The notes: generated by a model not told the origin, from the letters alone. A stretch of 20,153 bases of DNA from an uncultured Acetatifactor sp. (GCA_910586775.1 CAJUJN010000075.1:1-20153), one strand, 5' to 3'; positions 6,448 to 15,538 are shown, counted from the stretch's first letter. Translations and numbers: made by a program.

Positions 6448-7717
6448 ATGGAAAAACCGAATTACAAACGAACAAAACGCGCCTGCTATTTTGCAAATCT
6501 GGCAATGTCCTCCGTGTTCAGCCTGCCGCCCCTGCTGTTTGCCACATTTCGGGAACAGTACGGAATCTCCTATACACTGTTAGGAACGCTTGTTCTGGTC
6601 AATTTCTGCACACAGCTTGGAATCGATTTGATTTTCAGCTTTTTCGGCAGGCATTTTAACATTCACAAAACCATTCGCCTGATGCCCATTGTGACGGCGG
6701 CAGGGCTGTGCGTATATGCGTTGATTCCCATGCTGTTTCCCGGGTATGCCTACATGGGACTTGTGGCCGGTACCTTTCTTTTCTCCGTGGCCGCGGGACT
6801 GGGGGAGGTGTTGGTAAGCCCTGCCATAGCGGCGCTGCCTTCGGATACGCCGGATAAGGACATGAGCATGCTTCATGCCCTGTACGGTTACGGGTTTGTG
6901 GGGGTGGTCCTGATCAGTACTCTGTTTCTCCGAATTGCGGGAAATCAATACTGGATGTATCTCACCTTCTTCTGGGCCATGCTGCCGGTGATCGCGTCCG
7001 TATGGCTAAGGATGTCGCCCCTGCCGGACATGAATATGGAGCAAAATAAGGTAAAGTCCGCGGGTTCCGGGTCCGGGACAAAGGGGCTTCTGCTTTGCAT
7101 GGCCTGCATCTTTTTGGGCGCCTGTGCAGAGAATACCATGTCCAACTGGGTTTCCGTGTATGCGGAAAAGGCATTGCGGATACCCAAGGTATGGGGGGAT
7201 ATTCTGGGCATGTCCCTGTTTGCGGGACTGCTTGCGCTCACCAGAACGATATACGCGAAATATGGAAAAAATATTTTTAAAATATTGACAATCAGCATGT
7301 GGGGGGCTGTGGTCTGCTATCTGACGGTGGGACTTTCCTCCAATGGGGCATTGTCCCTGGCCGCCTGTGCCGCGGTGGGAATCTGCACCGCCATGCTCTG
7401 GCCGGGGACCCTGATTTTTATGGAAGAGAAAATACCTGCCGCCGGTGTTGCAGCCTATGCGCTGATGGCGGCGGGGGGGAGACCTTGGGGCCTCCGTTGC
7501 GCCCCAGGCCCTTGGCATCGCTGTGGACAAGATTGCCCTTACGGAGTGGGCAGGGACCTTGGGCAGCGCTCTGTCGCTGACCCCGGAACAGGTGGGATTT
7601 AAGGCGGGCATGCTGATGGCGGCGGTTTTCCCGGCTTTGGGAATCCTTCTTCTTGCATATATGAAAACATATTTTGGAAAAGAGGCTTTTGGAACGAAAA
7701 ACAGCAGTTGCAACTGA
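6448..7717 (+). pseudogene. MFS transporter, frameshifted in a G7 run
   Basis: The start at 6448 follows AAAAGGAAA. The first frame gives an MFS permease with alternating hydrophobic helices (LPPLLFATFREQYGISYTLL near the start, GYGFVGVVLISTLFL mid-protein), but after VAAYALMAAGG it becomes nonsense and stops at 7602. The next frame continues with DLGASVAPQALGIAVDKIAL and a last helix to a stop at 7717. The break lies exactly at seven consecutive G (7473-7479); six G would restore a 422-aa, about 12-helix transporter. Known: MFS carriers move small solutes by proton- or substrate-gradient exchange. Substrate unknown. Inferred: sequencing error, a recent mutation, or slipped-strand phase variation. 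As read, the last one or two helices are lost. Confidence 0.8.
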
Positions 7718-7760
7718 CAGTTGCCGTATAGTTGCCCAGAATTTCCATATGGTTGGTAGA
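7703..7760. promoter_or_regulatory. Palindrome and GTTGC repeats ahead of the XRE gene
   Basis: GCAACTG-A-CAGTTGC (7710-7724) is a perfect 7+7 palindrome over the MFS stop codon. AGTTGCC then recurs at 7719 and 7730, 11 bases apart, about one helical turn. They lie about 90-105 bases before the XRE start and could be binding sites for its product. A TATATT -10-like box lies nearer the gene, without a good -35. Confidence 0.35.
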
Positions 7761-7816
7761 GTGCAACCGGATAAAGCGGTATATTATTGCCATCAAAATA
7801 AACGGAGGTTCCTGAT

Positions 7817-8794
7817 ATGAACGAAAATCAATTCGCAGAAAATCTTATGTACTACCGCAAAAAGAAAGGACTGTCACAGGAAAAAGTTGCCGAATATCTG
7901 GAGGTCAGCCGCCAGGCTGTAACCAAATGGGAAGCGAATGCTTCCAGACCAAATTCCGACAATCTGATGAAGCTGGCGCAATTATTTGAAGTTGAGGCTG
8001 ACACATTGCTGGGGAATGGGGACAGGGAAGAATCGCCAATCCAGGAAGAAGTATCAATGGGAAAAATGCCCTGGGTTTTGATGGGAATATCGGCCGTATG
8101 TATTCTGGCCTATATCATTCTCGCTGCATTTACGGATACTTTCAGCATTGGGACATTCCTCTGTATGTTTGTGATCTGTATCCCAATCCAGTTATTCCTG
8201 CATCTGTATCTTTCCAATGCAGTCAAAAACAATTCCTTCAGTGGGATTGCAGGATTTGATGACAGAATAGAGTACAATATGTGCGAAGTGAAGAAACTGC
8301 TGATACAGATTGACTTGCATGTTGGAATTTTGTCTGTTGTAGCTATTTTCCTGTTTTGCGTGATAAACGGAGCAAATTTGAAAATACCTTGGTTCAATGG
8401 ACTTCTGCTTGTTGTGTATGTGTTCAATTTTATTGCAGGCATACAGATGAGCAACTACAAAATGATAGACAAAATCTACTGCAGAGAAGAGGACAGGAAA
8501 CGCGCCGGACGCGGTATTCCGGTAACTGCAGTGTACGTTTTGCTGTTATGCGCGGGAATCGGAATAACGGGTATCGTATTTGAAGTGAAAGGAATTGAAA
8601 ATAATACACTGCCCGCAATCAAAATAGGCGGCTTGCTGATTTTGGGCATAATAAGCGCAACAACAGGATTTTTCGTTGAGAACAGTAAAATAAAAAAATG
8701 GAGTCCCGCAAATACAGACTACAAAATAAGCAGGGCATGCATAATCGGTTTCGTGATATGCGTAATCATGTATGGACTGATGTGCGTTGTATAA
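7817..8794 (+). CDS. XRE-family regulator with membrane domain
   Basis: A 325-aa protein started at an ATG preceded by CGGAGG. Residues about 5-60 form a Cro/C1-type helix-turn-helix (MYYRKKKGLSQEKVAEYLEV, then SRQAVTKWEAN). After a short acidic linker (GDREESPIQEE) come about six or seven hydrophobic segments from residue 83 to the C terminus, ending in FVICVIMYGLMCVV. Known: HTH-XRE proteins with a C-terminal membrane domain occur widely in Firmicutes and are thought to link membrane state or a ligand to transcription, often near transporters. The target is unknown; the GTTGC repeats upstream suggest self-control. The MFS gene upstream on the same strand may be functionally linked. Confidence 0.85.
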   Translation: MNENQFAENLMYYRKKKGLSQEKVAEYLEVSRQAVTKWEANASRPNSDNLMKLAQLFEVEADTLLGNGDREESPIQEEVSMGKMPWVLMGISAVCILAYIILAAFTDTFSIGTFLCMFVICIPIQLFLHLYLSNAVKNNSFSGIAGFDDRIEYNMCEVKKLLIQIDLHVGILSVVAIFLFCVINGANLKIPWFNGLLLVVYVFNFIAGIQMSNYKMIDKIYCREEDRKRAGRGIPVTAVYVLLLCAGIGITGIVFEVKGIENNTLPAIKIGGLLILGIISATTGFFVENSKIKKWSPANTDYKISRACIIGFVICVIMYGLMCVV

Positions 8795-8801
8795 GATGTG
8801 G

Positions 8802-8922
8802 GGTTTGCGAGACAAAAGCTGCTTGACAAACCTTTTCCATCAATCTGAAATCAGGTGGTAACACGGACAGAAAGTTCGCCCTGAGTTGATATTATATATC
8901 AGCTTAGGGCTTTTCGCGTCCG
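8802..8922 (+). pseudogene. 3' part of a T-box leader (relic)
   Basis: AGGTGGTAACACGG (8853-8866) resembles the T-box sequence that binds the uncharged tRNA end, with CGTCC downstream (8917-8921) as the other side of the antiterminator. Between them is a 15-bp hairpin with two G-U pairs (8878-8910) followed by TTTT, the terminator-like element. A GGTTTG/CAAACC stem just upstream could be stem III. Only about 60 bases separate the T-box motif from the previous stop codon, so the large specifier stem I is missing. It cannot sense a tRNA as it stands. Next to it lies an alaS-like fragment, so it was probably an alanyl-tRNA synthetase leader. Confidence 0.55.
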
Positions 8923-8944
8923 CATCACTTCTTCCGGAGAATGA

Positions 8945-9103
8945 TTCCACCGTTTTGTTTACCACTGCGGCTTTCCCATTGAATTCACCTCGGAACTGAC
9001 TTCGGAAAGGGGCATTCAGGTGGATATGGATGGATTCCGGAAGAAGTTTGATGAGCATCAGAAAAAATCCGGACAGGGAGCGGCAGTCCTGTTACTGAAC
9101 TAG
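8945..9103 (+). pseudogene. alaS: Alanyl-tRNA synthetase fragment
   Basis: A short open stretch without a start reads FVYHCGFPIEFTSELTSE and then RGIQVDMDGFRKKFDEHQKK. This matches the alaS segment usually written as LYDTYGFPIELT...KGI.VDEEGF...M..Q or EHQ, around residue 400 of the normal protein of about 870 aa. About 50 codons remain before a stop, and the whole catalytic N-terminal domain is missing, with only about 20-40 unassigned bases between the T-box relic and this piece. It is a decayed internal piece, presumably an extra alaS copy, since a cell needs one intact gene elsewhere. Confidence 0.55.
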
Positions 9104-9143
9104 AATAGTTTCACAACAGGCGCTTTTTAGTTGGGGCCAGAGA

Positions 9144-9932
9144 CTATTCCGCGAAAGCAAACAGTGAAAGGACGGGGATGATATTTTCATACCTGCCGTG
9201 AAATCGGTACCCCTTATCTGCTGCATCGTTTTCCAAAAGGAAGGGAGACAGATTTTCCCGGAGGCATTCCTCGGTCTTATCTTTGGAAAGGCCGCCCTTT
9301 TCGCTGATCCTGGCGGCGGTGGCAAAGGCTTTTTCACAGCGGCAGGTGAGCTGATACAACGCGGAAGCGGTTTTCAGGGTGTTGATCTGGGTAAAGGGTT
9401 TCAGGAGGGAGATCAGGAGGTGCAGTTTGCTGTTTTCCAGAGCGCAGTTCCCGTTATCGGAAAAGAAAATCGCGCCCTGGTGCATGAAGGTGGTGAATTC
9501 AGGTGTGTTGAGGCAGGAATATCCCCATTCTCCGTCTGCGGCGTGGGCAGCCAGTTCTTCCGCAACCAGTCCTGGATTCTGATTAGGAAGCTTCGTCATG
9601 TATTTGTGCCAGGTCAGGGCGTGGAGGGCGGCAGCAGTGCGATAGGTAAAAGCCAAAGCTTCTTCCAGGGAAAGGGAATCGATTTTTTCACATAGAGAAG
9701 GAAGCCTGATTTCGGCCGGAGATACAGGGGAGCATCCCAGAAGCCTGTCCACGGAAACCTGAAAGAACTCTGCGATCTGAGGCAGCAGCTGAATGTCCGG
9801 ACAGCACTGAGCGGACTCCCATTTGGACACGGCCTGGTTGGTGACACCCAGAGCCAGAGCCAGTTCCTCCTGAGTCAGGCCTTTTTCTTTTCTCAAAATG
9901 GAGATTTGTTGGTTAAGATTGATTGTCTTCAT
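9144..9932 (-). CDS. XRE-family transcriptional regulator
   Basis: A 262-aa protein; its ATG at 9932 follows AAGAGG. Residues about 6-62 form a Cro/C1 helix-turn-helix (LRKEKGLTQEELALALGV, then TNQAVSKWESAQ and VDRLLG). The remaining 190 residues are soluble, helix-rich and not recognised; they include YSCLNTPEFTTFMHQGAIFFS and a CRCEKAFATAARI segment, which suggest a ligand- or protein-binding sensor part. No membrane segments. It is on the same strand as, and about 240 bases downstream of, the ABC exporter pair, so it may control that operon or itself. No function beyond DNA binding can be assigned. Confidence 0.85.
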   Translation of the reverse strand: MKTINLNQQISILRKEKGLTQEELALALGVTNQAVSKWESAQCCPDIQLLPQIAEFFQVSVDRLLGCSPVSPAEIRLPSLCEKIDSLSLEEALAFTYRTAAALHALTWHKYMTKLPNQNPGLVAEELAAHAADGEWGYSCLNTPEFTTFMHQGAIFFSDNGNCALENSKLHLLISLLKPFTQINTLKTASALYQLTCRCEKAFATAARISEKGGLSKDKTEECLRENLSPFLLENDAADKGYRFHGRYENIIPVLSLFAFAE

Positions 9933-10172
9933 ACGAATACCTCTTCTTTCTTTGGATTAATTCATTTCTGAAACCTGGTTTTAGTTTATGCGGTTTTGGG
10001 CAGGAAAACAAGCAACCAGTGGTTTGAGGATTTCTTTTTTTATCCAACTTTCGGTTGGAAAATATCCAGTGCCTGACCTGTCGGCAGGCATCAGGAGGTA
10101 TTCTTTTTGCGTTTTAGTAACTTCGTTCTCCGGAAATGGCCAGCCATGTTTTCCTTTCGCTCTCTTTCTACC
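9933..10172. other. Gap between the ABC pair and the XRE gene
   Basis: About 240 bases with no convincing ORF. It contains an imperfect hairpin CCTGA..CCTG-CCGA-CAGG-TCAGG near 10068-10097 (minus reading), which may be a weak terminator of the ABC operon, and a small CCAAC/GTTGG hairpin near 10043. No clear promoter boxes for the XRE gene were found. Confidence 0.4.
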
Positions 10173-11759
10173 TCACATCCGAATTACGCTGTCAGCAAAT
10201 GCCGCTTCTTCCTCGCGGTGGGTGGTGTATATCACGGCTGCTTTGCTGCTTCTTATAAAATTCATCAGCTTTTCGGCATGTTCCCTGTCCAGGGACGCGG
10301 TAGGCTCGTCAAGAAGAAGGAGTTTCGCCCTGCTGTTGGAAAAGGCTCTGGCTGCGTTAATTCTCTGCTGCTCCCCTCCTGAAAGCTGGGATACGGAAGA
10401 AATTTCACCCTCTGAAAAATCAGAGACTCCCGTTGCATTTTTTATGTCCTCCAGACTGATTTCGTCGAAACTGCCCATTAAGATATTGTCGTCAACAGTA
10501 GTTTCGTAAAGCTGGGAAGTGGCAGGCATATAGGAAAAAATACTGTTTTCTCTAAAAAATTCGGCATCATTTGCGGGGGATTTGCCAAATAATGTTATAC
10601 TGCCGGAGGTGGGAAAATACATTCCCATAATACAGCGAAGCAATGTGGATTTTCCGCTGCCGTTTTCCCCCATTACCGCAACATGCTCCCCCTCTTTTAT
10701 GCATAAACTGATATCCGAGAGAATTTTTCTGCCCTCTGCCTCAAAGCACAGCCTGTCAATGGCCAGGGCGCAGCTATTGTCTTGATTTTGAGATTTTGTC
10801 TCTCTTTTCAGGCCAAAAAGTTCCCTGCCATTGTCAATCGGCACGGTATTATAGGGGATATAGGCTGCCATTTGCTGCATATTCCGGGTCTGCTTTTCGG
10901 ATTCTTCAATAATGCTTTTGACGGAAGCCAGATTTCCGCCGGATATGTTCACACTGCCTGGCAAAAATCCCAAAACGGGATAAATAAATCCGCTGACCAG
11001 CTCGCTGATGACTCTCTGTAGGGAAAGATAGAGATTATTCTGTTTCAGCTGTTGGGCCTGGACATGGAAAATATCCCTTCTGGTCTGGTCAAAACGCTGC
11101 TTTATGACGTTCTGCAGGCCGTTCATCTTGATGAAATCTGCCTGATACATCAGCTCTTCAATATTTTTATTTTTTTCCGACTCAAAGCCCTGGAGCCGGG
11201 AGGCATATTTTTCGGATATGCCATTGATTTTTTTGCCTGCAAAAACAGTGATGCCGATGTGAGCCAGAATAAAAAAGGAAACCGTATAGTGAACATTGAC
11301 CGATAAAATCAGCAGAACCACCATTACGATCACACTGATCACCAGGCTGATGATCATAACCCATAAGGAAAGCGCGGAATCGGTAAATGCAGTAATGTTC
11401 TGGAGCAAACCTTCCTCATTGTATTTTTCTTCCCGCTCACCGTAGGGCAGCGCAAACAGATCTTTATACAAATCCGCCGAGCCTCTGTAGATAAGGTTTG
11501 CGCACATCACATTTCCATATACATTGATCAGGTAATCCAATGTTAGCATACATAAAGCTGCCAAAATGATGAACAAAATCATCCATGGCGTTACCTGCAC
11601 GCCGCTTTCTATCTGACCCATAATAGACTGTATCATAAAGGGTGCAGTCAATGGCAGCGCAAAGGATATCAAAGAAAACACAATCAGCAAAGCAGCAAAT
11701 TTCAGCTTATGGTTTTTTAAAATAATGGCTGTGGATTTCAGTCTGTTTAACATTTTCAT
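10173..11759 (-). CDS. ABC exporter half-transporter (TMD-NBD), second gene
   Basis: A 528-aa protein from the ATG at 11759, which overlaps the previous stop as ATGA and has GGGAGG upstream. Residues 1-about 310 hold about six membrane helices (FAALLIVFSLISFALPLTAP, later LVISVIVMVVLLILSV). The nucleotide domain has Walker A GENGSGKST, signature LSGGEQQR, Walker B LLLLDEPTASLD and the switch histidine in TTHREEE. It is complete but short at the C terminus, ending a few residues after the last strand (ADSVIRM). Known: such proteins pair as homo- or heterodimers that export peptides, lipids or drugs. Tight coupling to the preceding gene points to a heterodimer. Substrate unknown. Confidence 0.88.
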   Translation of the reverse strand: MKMLNRLKSTAIILKNHKLKFAALLIVFSLISFALPLTAPFMIQSIMGQIESGVQVTPWMILFIILAALCMLTLDYLINVYGNVMCANLIYRGSADLYKDLFALPYGEREEKYNEEGLLQNITAFTDSALSLWVMIISLVISVIVMVVLLILSVNVHYTVSFFILAHIGITVFAGKKINGISEKYASRLQGFESEKNKNIEELMYQADFIKMNGLQNVIKQRFDQTRRDIFHVQAQQLKQNNLYLSLQRVISELVSGFIYPVLGFLPGSVNISGGNLASVKSIIEESEKQTRNMQQMAAYIPYNTVPIDNGRELFGLKRETKSQNQDNSCALAIDRLCFEAEGRKILSDISLCIKEGEHVAVMGENGSGKSTLLRCIMGMYFPTSGSITLFGKSPANDAEFFRENSIFSYMPATSQLYETTVDDNILMGSFDEISLEDIKNATGVSDFSEGEISSVSQLSGGEQQRINAARAFSNSRAKLLLLDEPTASLDREHAEKLMNFIRSSKAAVIYTTHREEEAAFADSVIRM

Positions 11760-13393
11760 TGATTTTTTCCTCCCATATCGAAAATTTTTACACAACCCTG
11801 GGAATAATCATCAAAACCTGTATGTGAGGACATAATCAGTATCTGGGACTTTTCCTTGATCTGAGTCAGGATTTTTCCGAATATCTTACTGCGGGAGTCA
11901 GGGTCTACCGCGGAGAAGCTTTCATCGGAAATGATCACGTCATAATCTCCGTAAAAGGCTCTGGCAAGGCAGATTCTCTGCTGTTCCCCCGAAGACAGAT
12001 TCAGCGCGGAAACAGGGGTGTCTATCCCTTTTTCCAATTTGGAAATAAGATTTTTTAACCCCGCTTTTTCCAATGCAGAACCAAGTCTGGTTGCATCTGC
12101 CTCTTGAAACAGTGTGATATTTTCTTTCAGGGTGCCTGAAATCAGCTGCGGCTCCTGGCTCAAATATAAAATTCTGCTCCAGAAGGCGTTTTCCTTTATG
12201 TCTTTCAGATTTTTACCGCCGCAGAGTATCGTTCCTCTATAGCCTTTTAACATATCCGCAAAAATTTTCAGCAGCGTGGATTTGCCGCAGCCTGACGCTC
12301 CTTTTATCATCAGGCATTCCCCTGATTTTAACTCTGTATTCAGGTTTTCAAAGAGATCTTTTCCCTGGAATTCCCCGCTTCCGTCTTCATAGGAAAAGCT
12401 TACATTTTTCACCGAAATGGAAGTGATTTTTTCCACATCTTCAGCTCCGGCGCAAGCCTCAACCTGCGGGGTCAGCAGGGCGTTAATTCTGCTGTCCATG
12501 CCCTTAAGCTGCTGATACTCTGAAATGCAGCCGGGAATTTGATACAGCGTATTGGTCAGAGATCCAACAGCCGCCAAGAGCACGATCAAATCGCTGATTC
12601 CAATGCTGCCGCTGGAAACTCCATATCCCCCGATGATCAGGATGGCGCAGGTATTCAAAATGGTGTTTGCCGAACCTAAAATTCTCTGCATTGTCATTGT
12701 GCCTAAAATTTTTGCCTGGTCGATTTTATAGTCGGCAATCTCTCTTTGATAGGGTTTAATCACCCTTTCACCGTTGAGCGCATAGGCGGCTTCCCGGTTC
12801 CGCACCAGCTCCGCATTGTGATTATAAATTGCGCCCATATGAAAATAAAGCTTCCCATTCTGTTCCGGCAGCTTTCTTCCCCGGCAGGCGCTGATCAAAA
12901 TGGCCGCAATGGACAGGAAAAGGGTCAGGGCCAAAAGCCATGGCTCAATCAGAAAGACATAGATACCTGTCAAAATCACCGAGACAGCAGTAGCGATTAC
13001 CTTGAATATAAATCCTGAAAGCTGCTCGGAATATGTAAAAATATCGTTTCGAATAATGGGCAGCATTTTTTCGGTATTTTCTTTGTTTTTATAATTTGAA
13101 CCCAGCCAGATATCCATGGATTTTTGCTCCAGGGATTCTATCAGCCTCTGCTTAATCGTCAAAGCCTTACTGTTCTGAAGGCAGAGAAGCAGCGCAGACA
13201 GGATTAAGCTCGCTGCAAATACTGCAAATATGCCCCATATTCTGCCCGCATTTTTCGTTAAGACACTGTCCGCCAAAAGCCTTATGCACTCCAGATAAAG
13301 AATACCCAGACCTGAGCCCAGACAGACGGCCAGTCCCGCCGCAAACAAACTGCCGGAAGATTGTTTCAGTATGCTTTTTGATTCGTTATTCAT
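11756..13393 (-). CDS. ABC exporter half-transporter (TMD-NBD), first gene
   Basis: A 545-aa protein with an AGGAAGGA site before its ATG. The membrane part (about residues 15-300) includes GLAVCLGSGLGILYLECIRL and VIATAVSVILTGIYVFLI. The nucleotide domain has Walker A GASGCGKST, signature LSSGEQQR (second glycine replaced by serine), Walker B DVIISDESFSAVD (Ser where Pro is usual) and SSHT for the switch. These departures suggest an unequal pair in which this subunit's sites differ from those of its partner, as in heterodimeric exporters. Both the Walker A lysine and the catalytic glutamate are present. It is co-transcribed with the second ABC gene from a leader of up to about 230 nt. Substrate unknown. 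Confidence 0.88.
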   Translation of the reverse strand: MNNESKSILKQSSGSLFAAGLAVCLGSGLGILYLECIRLLADSVLTKNAGRIWGIFAVFAASLILSALLLCLQNSKALTIKQRLIESLEQKSMDIWLGSNYKNKENTEKMLPIIRNDIFTYSEQLSGFIFKVIATAVSVILTGIYVFLIEPWLLALTLFLSIAAILISACRGRKLPEQNGKLYFHMGAIYNHNAELVRNREAAYALNGERVIKPYQREIADYKIDQAKILGTMTMQRILGSANTILNTCAILIIGGYGVSSGSIGISDLIVLLAAVGSLTNTLYQIPGCISEYQQLKGMDSRINALLTPQVEACAGAEDVEKITSISVKNVSFSYEDGSGEFQGKDLFENLNTELKSGECLMIKGASGCGKSTLLKIFADMLKGYRGTILCGGKNLKDIKENAFWSRILYLSQEPQLISGTLKENITLFQEADATRLGSALEKAGLKNLISKLEKGIDTPVSALNLSSGEQQRICLARAFYGDYDVIISDESFSAVDPDSRSKIFGKILTQIKEKSQILIMSSHTGFDDYSQGCVKIFDMGGKNQ

Positions 13394-13734
13394 TGTCGTT
13401 TTCCTTCCTGCTTCAATTTGGGTTGTGTATTATTTTTTCCTGCTCAATGGATAGGGAGATTCTCTCTAAGGTACTGGATGTTTATGCCAGCCCTGCTTGG
13501 TAATAGCCCTGTATCAGCCCTGGTATCCTGTCCTACATCGGGTGCAGTGCATTACTCTCTTTTTGGAAAAGGTCTATTTTTCTCAGGATCTCCATCTTAC
13601 CGCCAGTCTTTTGTACACACTGCCATTATACTACAAAATGCTCCAAAAGTATAGGGTGAAAAGAGCATGTACAATAAAAATGCACGCTCCTGTTATATGG
13701 ACAAAAATTCCTGGGCGCGCAGAGGAGTATAGAA
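13394..13734. other. Divergent intergenic region between ABC genes
   Basis: About 340 bases without a recognised gene. A TATAAT (minus, 13625-13630) and a TATACT (plus, 13627-13632) overlap, suggesting back-to-back -10 boxes, but neither has a convincing -35. On the minus strand a 20-codon ORF (MEILRKIDLFQKESNALHPM) lies in the leader without a good ribosome site. On the plus strand a 21-codon ORF is listed separately. Confidence 0.4.
13667..13732 (+). CDS. Possible 21-codon ORF upstream of the ABC exporter
   Basis: The ORF begins MYNKNARSCY and ends KNSWARRGV. An AGGGTG sits about 9 bases before its ATG. Its stop lies 2 bases before the ABC start, and that gene's ribosome site is inside its last codons, so translation could be coupled. 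It could be a leader peptide, a small exported peptide, or chance. It has one Cys and one Trp but no known precursor motif, and no modifying enzyme lies beside it. Confidence 0.25.
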   Translation: MYNKNARSCYMDKNSWARRGV

Positions 13735-15534
13735 ATGTCAGAACAGAAGATTACGGTGAAAAGAACCATTTCCAACAATTGGTTTTTATTGAAAATCGCC
13801 TTGCAGGAAGCGCCGCTTTTTACGATTGAAGAGCTGACAACCCGGGCCAGGCATCGGCTGATTGTTTTTATCGAGCATATTTACATGATCGGGTACATCA
13901 TCAACGCGATTCAGTATCAGAAACCTTTTATGGAGGTTTTCTGGTTTATTGCCGGGGTTTTTACCTTTGTTATCGTTGTGGCCCAGATTCTGCCCAATTA
14001 TGTAGAGACAAAGCTGAAACCTGTTTCCAGGGAAAAAATCCGCAGGCGGATTCGTTCGGAATTGTACCGCAAGGCAGCGGAAATGGATTTGAAGAATTAT
14101 GATGATCCGGAATTCTATAATGAATTTGTCTGGGCCATGGGCGAGGCTGCGGAGCGGACCGAAGCCGTAATCGGAAGCTGCGCCGCTTTGATCGGAGAGA
14201 CCGTGGGCATTTTTGTGGTGGCAGGTTATGTCCTGAGCCAGGATTTGGCGGGCCTCCTGCTGACCGGCGTTTCCGTGGCGCTTTTATTGCTGCTGTCAAA
14301 TCTCTATAACAAATGCAGGATGCGTTTTCGGGAAGAAATCAGGCCTTTGGAGCGGAAGCGGGATTATATCAGCAGGGTGTTTTACCTGCCGGAATACGCC
14401 AAGGAGCTGCGCCTGAGCAGAGTGAAGCCCAAGCTTTACGAAGAATTTCAGGAGGCTTCAGCGCAGATACTGGATATCTCGAAAAAGCGTACCAGGCGTC
14501 TTCAGGTATTACAAATGTGTATTCGATATGGCTGCAGCCGCCTGATTTTTGACGGCATCTACCTGACCTACCTGATGTTTCAGACCATTGTGAAGGAAGC
14601 TTTCGGCTACGGCACGGCAGTGACTTTATACAATTCCTGCGAAAATCTGCGGGCCTGTTCCCAAAGTCTGGCCCAGGTGCTGACCGAATTTCCGGAGCAT
14701 GGGCGTTATATTGAAAAAATACGCCATTTTCTGAACTGTCCGGTGGAAATCCGCCAGAAGGAAGAGGCAAAAGCCGTCAGGGAAGAATTTGCGGAGCTGA
14801 ATCTGGAGCATGTATCCTTCTCTTATCCGGGAGGCGCTTCCGTGCTGAAGGATATCAGCCTGACGATCCGCAGGGGCGAGCGGATTGCCCTGGTAGGGTA
14901 TAACGGCGCGGGGAAGTCCACTCTGGTGAAGCTGATCATGCGGCTCTATGATGTGACTTCTGGAAAAATCACCCGAAACGGAACGGATATCCGGGAACTG
15001 AGACTGGACGAGTATCGGGAGCAGTTCGCAACGCTGTTTCAGGATTATCAGCTGTTTGCCGCCACCCTGGGCGAGAATATCGTGATGGACCGGAATCCCG
15101 TGGAGGAAAAGAAGGCGGAGCCCCTGCTTCAGAAAAGCGGCTTCGACAGGAAATTCGCCAGCCTGTCCCAGGGATATGCTACCCCCATAACCAGGGAATT
15201 TGAGGAGAACGGCGTATTGTTTTCCGGAGGGGAGGCCCAGATGGTGGGCATTTGCCGGAGCCTCTACCAGGATGCGTCCATCATTGTCCTGGATGAGCCT
15301 TCCAGTGCGTTGGACCCTTTGAGCGAGTACAATCTGAACCATACCATGATGAACCTGGACAGGGAGAAAACCGTGGTTTTCATCTCCCACAGGCTCTCCA
15401 CTACCAGGCTTGCAGATAAAATTTACATGTTGGAAGACGGGCGGATTGCCGAGGTTGGCTCCCATGATGAGCTGATGCGGTTAGACGGAAAGTATGCGGC
15501 CATGTTTCGGCTGCAGATGGAAAAATACAGGTAG
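13735..15534 (+). CDS. ABC exporter (TMD-NBD), peptide/drug type
   Basis: A 599-aa full half-transporter; GAGGAG lies 8 bases before the ATG. The N-terminal 320 residues contain membrane helices (FWFIAGVFTFVIVVAQILP, LIGETVGIFVVAGYVL, LLLTGVSVALLLLLSNLY) with a cytoplasmic coupling segment YDDPEFYNEF. The nucleotide domain has an A-loop Tyr in SFSYPGG, Walker A GYNGAGKST, Q-loop LFQDYQ, signature FSGGEAQ, Walker B IIVLDEPSSALD and ISHRLST. All catalytic residues are present, so it should be active. Known: the closest types in Clostridia export peptides or drugs, usually as pairs. No partner lies beside it on this strand. It ends at a terminator. Substrate unknown. Confidence 0.9.
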   Translation: MSEQKITVKRTISNNWFLLKIALQEAPLFTIEELTTRARHRLIVFIEHIYMIGYIINAIQYQKPFMEVFWFIAGVFTFVIVVAQILPNYVETKLKPVSREKIRRRIRSELYRKAAEMDLKNYDDPEFYNEFVWAMGEAAERTEAVIGSCAALIGETVGIFVVAGYVLSQDLAGLLLTGVSVALLLLLSNLYNKCRMRFREEIRPLERKRDYISRVFYLPEYAKELRLSRVKPKLYEEFQEASAQILDISKKRTRRLQVLQMCIRYGCSRLIFDGIYLTYLMFQTIVKEAFGYGTAVTLYNSCENLRACSQSLAQVLTEFPEHGRYIEKIRHFLNCPVEIRQKEEAKAVREEFAELNLEHVSFSYPGGASVLKDISLTIRRGERIALVGYNGAGKSTLVKLIMRLYDVTSGKITRNGTDIRELRLDEYREQFATLFQDYQLFAATLGENIVMDRNPVEEKKAEPLLQKSGFDRKFASLSQGYATPITREFEENGVLFSGGEAQMVGICRSLYQDASIIVLDEPSSALDPLSEYNLNHTMMNLDREKTVVFISHRLSTTRLADKIYMLEDGRIAEVGSHDELMRLDGKYAAMFRLQMEKYR

Positions 15535-15538
15535 TAGT

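Noticed and set aside
7006..7713. A 235-codon open frame on the minus strand
   Set aside because: It is the antisense of the MFS gene, Pro- and Arg-rich, without a ribosome site.
13497..13829. A 110-codon plus-strand frame ahead of the third ABC gene
   Set aside because: It overlaps the exporter gene in another frame, has no ribosome site and shows no recognisable features.
14626..15465. A 279-codon open frame on the minus strand
   Set aside because: It is the antisense of the ABC nucleotide-binding domain, whose motifs are all intact on the plus strand.
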